Positions 1-9,400 of a DNA stretch of 19,499 nucleotides are shown here, piece after piece. A program made the translations under genes and the position numbers. Position 1 is the stretch's first letter. Each line of letters begins with the position of its first letter. Where the stretch lies: contig JAXMAR010000074.1 of the NCBI GenBank assembly GCA_046350295.1, forward strand, positions 1 through 19,499. The letters are read 5' to 3'. Source of the stretch: JAXMAR01 sp046350295 (GTDB lineage: Bacteria; Planctomycetota; Planctomycetia; Gemmatales; Gemmataceae). The notes beneath the pieces were generated by a model. The model did no database searches, was not told the origin of the DNA, and saw only the letters and a program-made list of their open reading frames with translations.

Positions 1-218
1 TGGACGGGGCCGCCAAGACCAGCGACCACGACTACGTCGCCAAGACCGGCACCCTGACCTTCGCCCCCGGCGAGACGACCAAGACCATCACCATCGTCGT
101 CAACGGCGACAGCAAGAAGGAGGCCGACGAGACGTTCTACCTCGACTTGTTCGGGCTCAGCAGCAACGCGCTGTTCACCAAGAATCGCGGCGTCGGCACG
201 ATCCTGAACGACGATTGA
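1..218 (+). CDS. Calx-beta domain protein, C-terminal end (5' truncated by window)
   Basis: Reading from base 3, the frame stays open for 71 codons to a TGA. The peptide contains YVAKTGTLTFAPGETTKTI, then VNGDSKKEADETFYLDL, and ends GVGTILNDD. This order (a G-x-L-x-F-x-x-G-E strand, then D..x.E.DETF.v.L, then a terminal G.G.I.NDD) is the hallmark of Calx-beta repeats, which bind calcium and are common in large secreted or surface proteins of planctomycetes. The protein stops right after the NDD of the last repeat, so this is the final domain with no C-terminal anchor. The rest of the gene lies outside the window, so the role of the whole protein cannot be stated. Confidence 0.8.
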   Translation, partial: DGAAKTSDHDYVAKTGTLTFAPGETTKTITIVVNGDSKKEADETFYLDLFGLSSNALFTKNRGVGTILNDD

Positions 219-362
219 TCAGACGGATTGAGGCCGGGCATCGGGCATGGATCAAGTCGTCGGCGATTTTCCAGGCGCGTTGTCGGGGGTGTGGTGGCAT
301 TTTGGCGCGGAGCCCGGTGTCAGGCCGTAAACTGTTGTGTCCGTTTTGGTTGTATAGGGATG

Positions 363-389
363 GTCCGCGCCAAATCAGTTGGCGCGGAC
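363..389. terminator. Perfect 11-bp hairpin between convergent genes
   Basis: GTCCGCGCCAA and TTGGCGCGGAC are exact reverse complements around a 5-base loop (ATCAG). The hairpin sits between the stop of the Calx-beta gene (+) and the stop of glgB (-), so it could end transcription from both sides. Neither side carries a run of T, so it is not a classical intrinsic terminator. Termination is inferred from position and stem strength. Confidence 0.5.
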
Positions 390-432
390 ATGGCGCCGGC
401 TCGCTGGTGGGCGTTGTCGAATGCAGCGAGTG

Positions 433-2376
<1,944 letters not shown>

Positions 2377-2554
2377 GGGAAGCCCCGTGTTTTTCCTCCA
2401 TTATTCGCGATGGAGCGCGGCAAGGCGCGGCGAAAGTGGAATATCTTGCCCAGATTGGCGGGGTGAGGGCGGCGTTGGGCGGCACAACCGGCGTGGCTGA
2501 CCTTCATGGCGTCGCCGGCTTCTGGTAAACCACGTTGGGTTAAGGAGAGAAGGC

Positions 2555-2839
2555 ATGGCACGATCGCGAAGCAACGGGCACGCGAAGCTGGACGAGGCCT
2601 TGGCGAATCTCATTCAAAACCAAGCGATTCTGGTGCAGAATCAGGTCGCATTTGTCGCCGAAAAGGCGGCCATGGACAAGGAATTGGCGGAGATTCGCAA
2701 ACGCATGGAAACAACGGATCGAGAGAACTGCGAACGCTTTGCGCGCATCGAGGCGCTCCTTCTGGAACACAACCGAATGCTGACGGCCCTTCCCGATCAG
2801 CTGCGCGAAGAGATCGGCTTCAAGGCGCCGCCGAGTTGA
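2555..2839 (+). CDS. Small coiled-coil protein, unknown function
   Basis: This is a 94-residue hydrophilic protein with no signal peptide or membrane segment. Residues 12-85 look like one long helix with heptad character; near residues 18-34 the seven-residue units LIQNQAI, LVQNQVA and FVAEKAA follow one another, then charged heptads through the ERFARIEALLLEHNRM region. It should form a dimeric or trimeric coiled coil. An AAGGAG site lies about 10 bases before the ATG, which supports translation. It sits divergent from glgB and 66 bases before the sulfatase start, and may share a transcript with the sulfatase. I do not recognise a family and infer no function beyond oligomerisation or scaffolding. 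Confidence 0.75.
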   Translation: MARSRSNGHAKLDEALANLIQNQAILVQNQVAFVAEKAAMDKELAEIRKRMETTDRENCERFARIEALLLEHNRMLTALPDQLREEIGFKAPPS

Positions 2840-2905
2840 CTCCCTTTTGTGTTTGCATCTCCTCTCCGGCCTCAGTACTCTCAGGCCAGTCTCAGGAGAT
2901 GCCAC

Positions 2906-4306
2906 ATGTCTCGCGCCGCGCTCGCATTCGTCGCCGCCGTTACCTGTCTGAGTCTCTCTCCCGCCCAGGCCGCCTCTCAGGACAAGCCCAACATCATCTT
3001 CATCTTCGCCGATGACCTCGGCTACGCCGACGTCGGCTGCTTCGGCGCCAAGGGCTTCAAAACGCCCAACATCGACCGCATGGCCAAGGAAGGGATCCGC
3101 TTCACCAGCTTCTACACCGGCTGCCCGGTCTGCTCCGGTTCCCGCGCCGCGCTGCTCACCGGCCGGCATTACCAGCGCGTCGGCGTCAAGGCGGTCCTCT
3201 TCCCCAAGGACACCACCGGCATCGGGCCACGCGAGATCACGATCGCCGATCTGCTCAAACGCCTGGGCTATGTCACCGGCATCATCGGCAAATGGCACCT
3301 CGGGCACCTGTTCGCCTTTCTACCGACGCGCCATGGCTTCGACTCCTACTACGGCATCCCCTACAGCAACGACATGTCGCTCGATCCCGAGCACGCGACC
3401 TTCGCGAAGGACGTGGTCTTCCGCGAGGGCATGACCGAGGAAAAGGCGCGGACGGAGAAGCCGAAGAACGGCAAGGCGCCGCTGATGCGCGGGGAGGAGA
3501 TCATCGAATACCCGGTCGACCAGACGACTTTGACCAAACGCTACACCGAGGAGGCGGTCCGCTTCATCGCGAAGAACAAGGAGAAGCCGTTCTTTCTTTA
3601 CCTGCCGCACGCCATGCCGCACGTGCCGCTGCACGTTTCCGCGAAGTTCAAGGGGCGGACGAAGACGCTGTTCGGCGACGTGATCGAAGAGTTGGACTGG
3701 TCGGTCGGCGAGGTGCTCAAGGCGGTGAAGGACAACGGCATCGAGGACAAGACGCTGGTCGTCTTCACCTCGGATAACGGGGCGCATCAAGGTTCCGCAC
3801 TGCCGCTGCGCGGCAAGAAAGCGACCATGTACGAAGGCGGCTTCCGCGTTCCATGCGTCATGCGCTGGCCGGGGGTGATTCCCGCGGATATCTCGAGCGA
3901 CGAAGTGACTGCCACCATCGACATGCTCCCCACGTTCGCACGCCTCACCGGAGCAACACTGCCGAGAGATCGGCCCATCGACGGCAAAGACATCCGGTTG
4001 TTGATGCTAGGAGAAAAGGGGGCGAAGTCGCCGCACGAGTTTTACGTCCTGGCGCACGATGGCGGGGCGGTGCGAAGCGGGCCGTGGAAGTTCTATCCCT
4101 GGCCGGAAGGGGCGGACAAGAAGGCGAAAAAGGACGAGAAGCCCGCGCCGCTCAAGGGACCGCGCGTGCAGCTTTACGACCTGTCGAAGGACATCGGCGA
4201 GACGAAGAACGTGGCGGAAACGCATCCGGCGGTCGTGGAGCGTCTGGAGGCGGCGTATCGGCGTTTCGTCGAAGAACTGAAGGGGGCGAAGACGCCCAAG
4301 AAATAA
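2906..4306 (+). CDS. Secreted sulfatase (arylsulfatase family)
   Basis: A hydrolase of sulfate esters, 466 residues, of the alkaline phosphatase/sulfatase fold. The chosen ATG follows AGGAG by 7 bases and begins a signal peptide (MSRAALAFVAAVTCLSLSPA, probable cleavage after AQAA at 23). An in-frame ATG 57 bases upstream would put a polar 19-residue extension before the signal peptide and was not used. Family motifs are in order: metal ligands D36-D37 in FADDLGY, the active-site loop CSGSRAALLTG with C76 as presumed formylglycine, GKWHLG (128-133), PHAMPHVPLH, and TSDNGAH with RGKKATMYEGGFRVP. The active-site loop has Gly where the classical CxPxR motif has Pro. Planctomycetes carry many such exported sulfatases for sulfated polysaccharides; the substrate here is unknown. 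The 3' end lies three bases from the stop of the convergent gene. Confidence 0.93.
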   Translation: MSRAALAFVAAVTCLSLSPAQAASQDKPNIIFIFADDLGYADVGCFGAKGFKTPNIDRMAKEGIRFTSFYTGCPVCSGSRAALLTGRHYQRVGVKAVLFPKDTTGIGPREITIADLLKRLGYVTGIIGKWHLGHLFAFLPTRHGFDSYYGIPYSNDMSLDPEHATFAKDVVFREGMTEEKARTEKPKNGKAPLMRGEEIIEYPVDQTTLTKRYTEEAVRFIAKNKEKPFFLYLPHAMPHVPLHVSAKFKGRTKTLFGDVIEELDWSVGEVLKAVKDNGIEDKTLVVFTSDNGAHQGSALPLRGKKATMYEGGFRVPCVMRWPGVIPADISSDEVTATIDMLPTFARLTGATLPRDRPIDGKDIRLLMLGEKGAKSPHEFYVLAHDGGAVRSGPWKFYPWPEGADKKAKKDEKPAPLKGPRVQLYDLSKDIGETKNVAETHPAVVERLEAAYRRFVEELKGAKTPKK

Positions 4307-4309
4307 ACG

Positions 4310-4549
4310 CTACGCCTTGTTTCGTGTCGCTTCAGTTTCAGTGCGCCGCTGCAAAGAATCGGCGCAGTCACGTTTCTCATGCTCCGGCGCCCCTGCGCGG
4401 GTAACGGGCGTCCACGAGGGGGGGTCGCTCGCGGGGAATGACTCCTCGGAACTCTCGTTGACAATGTCTCTCTCTTCGTCAGCATGCCGGGATCCTGCGG
4501 CGCCCGTCGGCGTGTTCGGGCTGGCGCCTTGTTCGGTTGTTCTGGTCAT
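4310..4549 (-). CDS. Small acidic protein with SFPASDPPSW motif
   Basis: This 79-residue hydrophilic protein looks largely disordered and has no signal peptide or hydrophobic segment. Its centre reads NESSEESFPASDPPSWTPV. An ESFPASDPP(S/A)W core recurs in short bacterial proteins of unknown role; I know the motif from memory and name no database family. A strong ribosome site, AAGGAGG, lies 8 bases before the ATG, which makes this a real gene even though it is small and opposite the sulfatase tail. The stop lies three bases from the sulfatase stop, so the two genes converge with no room for a terminator between them and their transcripts probably overlap. It starts 62 bases after the ABC permease stop on the same strand. 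Function unknown. Confidence 0.75.
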   Translation of the reverse strand: MTRTTEQGASPNTPTGAAGSRHADEERDIVNESSEESFPASDPPSWTPVTRAGAPEHEKRDCADSLQRRTETEATRNKA

Positions 4550-4611
4550 CGCTCATCCCTCCTTCACGGGCGTGCAGAGGAATGGTGTGCGAATCGCTTG
4601 CCGAACGGACG

Positions 4612-5598
4612 TCAATAATCGGTTTTCGACAACTGATAGGCGGACAGGGCCAGCATCAGGCACACGAAAACCACCGTGGACGCGATCGCCAGGGAGGGGT
4701 CGAACTGACCGATTTCCCGCACGACGCGGAATTCGGAAAGGCTGGACAGAGTCGCCTTGACTTTGCTCGCGCCCACCCCCTCTTCCAAAAGCAGAAGCAT
4801 GTCCGCCGGCTTGGGAAGGACCGAGTAGCTAAAGTTGAGCAAGAAAGTCGAAAAGCCCGGCAAGTGGGCGGTCGGCTCGAGGATGGGCATGGCGACCGCG
4901 GCGTGGCGGCCGTAGTTGAGGCCAAGGCAAAGGGCCCAGAAGAGCAAAACGCCGAGGACACACGCGACCGTGCTCCGTGTGGTGACGGCAAGGAGGACGG
5001 AGAACGCGTACAGACCGGCGAACTGGCACACCAGCAACGGTATGCCGGCCAGATAGCTGGCATGCCAGACGTTCGTCTTGATGCCGAGCGCAAGCCATGT
5101 CCCGAAGAAGAAGACAGCGCTTTGTAGGGCGACGAAAAGGAGCACACCGAGGTACTTGCCCACCAGGAACGCCCAGCGCGGCAGTGGCTTGGCGAGCAGC
5201 ACGGCGGCATTGGCCGGCTGGAGGGAATCAGGGAGAAAGCCCGCGGTCCAGACGAGCGTCAGCAACAGGCCGATCGTACCGGCGACCCAGGTGGCGAGAA
5301 TGACCTGGATGAGGTGGACCTCTTCCACCTCGCCGCGCGCAATCTGGACGCGGATGGCGCCGAAGAGCAGGCGCAGCGTGCCGGGTTCCGGGTTCGGGCC
5401 GGTCAGATCCTTGCCGCTCTTGGTATAGAGGAAGTCATACTCGCGCTCGACGCCGGCCTCGACCGAGACGCCGAGGCAGAAAACAATGGCGAGCGCACTG
5501 ACGGCCAGCAGGATCCAGAAGACCTTGCCCGCGATGGCCTGGCGAAACGTGTCGCGCACCAGCCAGCGGAGCGCGTAGAGCAGCGCCGGGCTGTCCAT
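4612..5598 (-). CDS. ABC-2 type transporter permease
   Basis: This membrane subunit probably works with the ATPase encoded 43 bases upstream. The 328-residue protein shows about six transmembrane helices (roughly 26-46, 98-122, 146-170, 182-205, 209-228, 302-322). Large loops follow helix 1 (47-97) and helix 5 (229-301). The segment LLAKPLPRWAFLVGKYLG (135-151) is typical of ABC-2 permeases. I chose the start MDSPALLYALRWLVRDTF because its hydrophilic lead into helix 1 (RDTFRQAIAGKVFWILL) matches the family. Longer in-frame starts would overlap the ATPase gene and add non-family sequence. The ribosome site is weak, which suggests translation coupled to the upstream gene. Substrate unknown; related systems export drugs, lipids or polysaccharides or act in surface maintenance. 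Confidence 0.87.
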   Translation of the reverse strand: MDSPALLYALRWLVRDTFRQAIAGKVFWILLAVSALAIVFCLGVSVEAGVEREYDFLYTKSGKDLTGPNPEPGTLRLLFGAIRVQIARGEVEEVHLIQVILATWVAGTIGLLLTLVWTAGFLPDSLQPANAAVLLAKPLPRWAFLVGKYLGVLLFVALQSAVFFFGTWLALGIKTNVWHASYLAGIPLLVCQFAGLYAFSVLLAVTTRSTVACVLGVLLFWALCLGLNYGRHAAVAMPILEPTAHLPGFSTFLLNFSYSVLPKPADMLLLLEEGVGASKVKATLSSLSEFRVVREIGQFDPSLAIASTVVFVCLMLALSAYQLSKTDY

Positions 5599-5641
5599 GG
5601 TCCCGGGGGTCGCGGCGTCATTAGCCGGCAGCGACGTCGCC

Positions 5642-6400
5642 TCAGCCGGCTTTGGCAAAGTACAACTCTCCAAGGACATCCTCCAGCGGGCGCTCGCTCC
5701 CGTCGACCGCTCGCTTGAGATCGACGACGGGGCCATGGTAAATCAAGCGACCGGTACGAACGACCGCGATACGGTCGCAGAGCCGCTCGATTTCGGGGAT
5801 CAAGTGGGAGACGAAGAGGACCGTTTTGCCCTTCGCTTTCTGCTCGCCGATGATGTCGCGAACGAGTTGGCGGCCGGAAAGGTCGAGGCCTTCGCTCGGC
5901 TCATCGAGCACGAGGAGATCGGGGTCGTTCAGGAGCGCCTGGGCGACGCCAAGGCGCTGCACCATCCCCTTGCTGAAACGGGAGATCGGCTCATCGGCGC
6001 GGTCGGCGAGCCCGACGCGTTCGAGCAGCGCCGGGACGAGGTCCTTTACGCGTGGCTGGGCAAGGAAGGTGAGGGCGCCATAGTACTCCAGGAGCTGGCG
6101 CGCGCTGAGATAGCGCGGAAAGGCCTGGTTCTCATGGACATAGCCGACCCGGCGGAGGGTGTGGCGCTGCGCGGCGGGGGCGCCGAACCGGAAGACGGCG
6201 CCACTCGTGGGCCGGCACAGGGACAGGAGCAGCTTGACGAGGGTGGTCTTGCCGGCGCGGTTGGGTCCGACCAGACCAAAGACCTCGCCGGGGCCAATGG
6301 CGAAGGAGACGGAATCGAGAGCGCGGAGCTTGCGCCTGCCGATGAGGCCGAGCGGATAGTCCTTGGCGACGGACTGAAATTCCACGAGGGGAGTGGACAT
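5642..6400 (-). CDS. ABC transporter ATP-binding protein
   Basis: The 252-residue nucleotide-binding subunit of an ABC-2 exporter carries all ABC motifs: Walker A GPNRAGKTT (45-53), Q-loop region GYVHENQAFP (86-95, with E90 at or near the usual Gln), signature FSKGMVQR (142-149), Walker B LLVLDEPSEGLD (162-173) and switch His H199 in FVSHL. The signature SKGM in place of SGGQ is common in this subfamily (CcmA/NatA-like). Unusual is R48 in Walker A, where nearly all ABC ATPases have Gly (GPNGAGKTT). The start MSTPLVEFQSVAKDYP gives the normal N terminus; an in-frame extension upstream would run through the intergenic hairpin and lacks family sequence. It pairs with the permease just downstream. 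Confidence 0.92.
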   Translation of the reverse strand: MSTPLVEFQSVAKDYPLGLIGRRKLRALDSVSFAIGPGEVFGLVGPNRAGKTTLVKLLLSLCRPTSGAVFRFGAPAAQRHTLRRVGYVHENQAFPRYLSARQLLEYYGALTFLAQPRVKDLVPALLERVGLADRADEPISRFSKGMVQRLGVAQALLNDPDLLVLDEPSEGLDLSGRQLVRDIIGEQKAKGKTVLFVSHLIPEIERLCDRIAVVRTGRLIYHGPVVDLKRAVDGSERPLEDVLGELYFAKAG

Positions 6401-6417
6401 TGTCGTCTCGGGATCGT

Positions 6418-6474
6418 TTGGCCGCGGCCCCTGGTCCTCGTGCGGGGACACGAGGACCAAAGACCCGTGGCCAA
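6418..6474 (-). terminator. Two-tier hairpin after the TadG-like gene
   Basis: The inner stem is a perfect 11-bp pair (TGGTCCTCGTG with CACGAGGACCA) around a 6-base loop. The outer stem pairs TTGGCCGCGG with CCGTGGCCAA over 10 bp, one of them G·T, separated from the inner stem by a small internal loop. It begins 6 bases past the stop of the VWA gene and ends 17 bases before the ABC ATPase start. No T run follows on either strand. It could be a U-less terminator, a stabiliser of the VWA message, or an attenuator; I infer a transcript boundary. Confidence 0.55.
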
Positions 6475-6480
6475 TGCGGT

Positions 6481-9400
6481 CTACTGAATCAATGACACCT
6501 GCACGCCGCTTTGCATGATCTTGGTGAAGGCGGCCTGCATGCGGTCGATGCGGTCGGTGTTGGTTCCGTAAATGCGTTGCCAATCGGGGAAGTCCGCGCC
6601 TGCGGTCGTCGTGGCGGTGTTCCCCTTGTTGGCCACGTTCTGCAGGAACGTAAGGGCGTTGGTCTGCGACGTGCCGGCGTTGCCCGGTTCGAAAAGGCTG
6701 CCGTAACCAATGGGATAAACCAGGGCCGTTTTGCGCGTCGTCGAGTATCCGGGATTGGCATCTGTCTCCAGGTTGCAGAGGATGTCGACCACATCGTACA
6801 CCTCGCTGGAGGCATAGGTTCCGCCGGACGGGAACTGGTTGCTGGCGTCGGCGAGATTATCCGGGTATTTGATGCGAATGGGATAGTAGGAATCGCTGCC
6901 CGAACTCTGGAAGGTGGCAAAGGCGCGGGTGTTGGGCACGCCGTCGGTTTCGAAGATCACGAGCCGGTTGGCGCCCCGCCGGCCCAGGCCGCCGGCGAAG
7001 CCCCGATACTGGGGTTCGGGCAGCGAATAGGAACGCAGGGTATGGCTGGAACTGAGGAGGTTGTAGGCGATCATGAAGCCCATCGCCGGCGCCGTGCCTC
7101 CCTTGGCGCGGGGAACGTTATCGAAGTCGGCGTCGTAGGGCGTGACCTCCGTGGCGGACCCGACCACGGTGCTGGGCGGGAACCACAGAGAATCCTTGAG
7201 CTTTTGATAGTCGCGACCGAGCGGGATGACGGACTTGTTCCACTGGCCGCCACCGGCAGTGGACGTGCTGGGGCTGCTGAAGTAGACCAGACCGACAAAA
7301 TCGCTCGGATGGTTGTTGCGGATATCGTCGATGGCGGTCTGGATGCCGACCTTGCACGCCCAGGCCTGCGCTTCGTGGACATTGCCCGGCCAGGCGAACT
7401 TGCCGGTGTTGTAGTTGCCGAGCCAGTCGACCCAGGTCATCGGGCCGAACCAGAAGTGATACTTCGGACGTTTGACGTCATCGGTGTAGTTCATGTAGGG
7501 GGAGAAGATCTGGACGGTGGCGCCGCTGACGTTCACGGCGGAGGCCAGACCGGGGGAGATGGTGAGGATATAGGCGCCGCTGCCGAAGCTGGTGGCGGCC
7601 GTGATCAGGTAGGGATTCGTCGTGTCGCCGGCGAGGATCAGGTAATCCGAGTTGGCGACCGGCGCGGAGGCCAGTCCGGTGACGGAGATTTTGGTAGCGC
7701 CGGCGGCGCCGTTGGAGCCGTAAACCTGCACGCTCGTGCCCGAAACGCTGGCCGCTGCCGCGAGCCCCGAGCCGAGGGTCAGCTGGTTCGTCGTGCTGTT
7801 GGTCACCTTGTACAGGTTGGCGGTGCTACCACCGAAGCCGACATAGTCGGAGTTGGCGGTGGTGGCGGCGCCGAGCGCCGGCGAAAGCGAGACGGCGGTG
7901 GCGCCGGCCGCGTTGTTCGAAGAGTAGAGCTGAACTCCCGCGCCGCTGGCGACGGCGGCAGTCAGGGCCGGGGCTACCTTCAGTGTCGTCGCGGTGCTGC
8001 CGCTGGCAGTGTTGTAAACGCGGGTCGTGTCCGCGGGCGTGCCGAAGGTGACATAGTTGGTGGTGGCGGGGGCCGATCCCAGGGTGTTGACGGATACCGT
8101 GGTGGCGCCGACGGCCGCCTTGGCGCTCGTCGTGCTGGTCTTGAAGGCGCCCGTGGTGCTCGTCTGGTGCGGCCCGGTGGTCCCGGAGAGATAGGGCGTG
8201 GTCGGATTGCGTGACGGCGAGGTGGGCAGGCGGTCCACGTGCTGGTTCACCGCGATGGTGCTGCCGGACCAGGTGAACATGTCGCCGTTGCCGATGTAGG
8301 CGCGGGCGTTGGAATAGGAGCTGGCCGTCGTCTGGGACGCCGTGTAGCCCAGGACGAAGTCAATGTATTCCTTCCAGAAACGCTCGTTGTTGTTCAGAGT
8401 GTTCGGGGCGCTGGTCCACCAGCGGTTGTTAAGGCTGTTGTCCGTGCCGTCCGGCATCGAGGTATAGAAGCGGATGCGTCCGGCCTGGATGGTCGACGGG
8501 AAGTGCTTGGGGCTCTGGCTGAGCCAGTAGAGGATGGCGGCATAGTTGATGCGGAAAGTGAGCGTTGTGCTCGCGCCGCTCTGAGTCACGGTGGTCGTGG
8601 TCCCAGGCGTCTTCAAGTTGCCGGAGGAGTCGAACAGGATGCTGTTGTGCTGGATGACACCAGGCAGGTTGGTGCCGGTGTTGACGGAGACATAAAAACG
8701 CTGGCGCCAGTCGCGCGGATAGCTGTCGTTCCAGGTGCACCACTTGTAGCTGGTGTCGGTGAGCGAGCTGGGCGCCGACCAGTTGCCCGGAGTCGTGAAC
8801 CCGGGGCTGGGCGGCCAGACGAAAAATGTCTTGCCCCAGTAGCCTGGGCCTTCGGTGTACCCGTTGAAGGTCGCGTAGTTGGCGTAACCCTTGACCTCGA
8901 ATTTGGGAATCGTGGTCGAGCTGGACGGACTGTTGAGGCCGGCAACCGTGTGCGTATACGTGGCGCCGGTGTTGCCGGTGATCTTCAGGTAGTTGTCGCC
9001 CCCCGGAGTCGTGCTGTAGCCGCTCGAGGAGCGGGAGAACGCGCGGTTGCCGGCCCCCGGAGCGACGCCGGAGGCGTTGGCGTAAAAATCCTCGATGATG
9101 GGCGGGCCCGAGTTGGTGGTCGTGGAAATGTTGGCCGGGTCGTACATCTCGCCGGTACCGACGGCGATGCTGGCGTTGCCGTAGAGCGCGGCGCCGGCCG
9201 TATCCGCGTAGTGGCCGAACTTCGGATAGTCGGAGTCCGGGTTCATCGAGGTGGTGCGGTTGCCGTTGAAGGGGGTCCCGAGCAGGCTCTGGAAACGCAT
9301 GGAGCCGGACAGGTCCATGATGATGACGACGTCGCGCGGCCGGTGGGCGGCGACCGCCACGGCGCTGGTGTTGAAGGTGGAGAGACCGAAGATACGGCCG

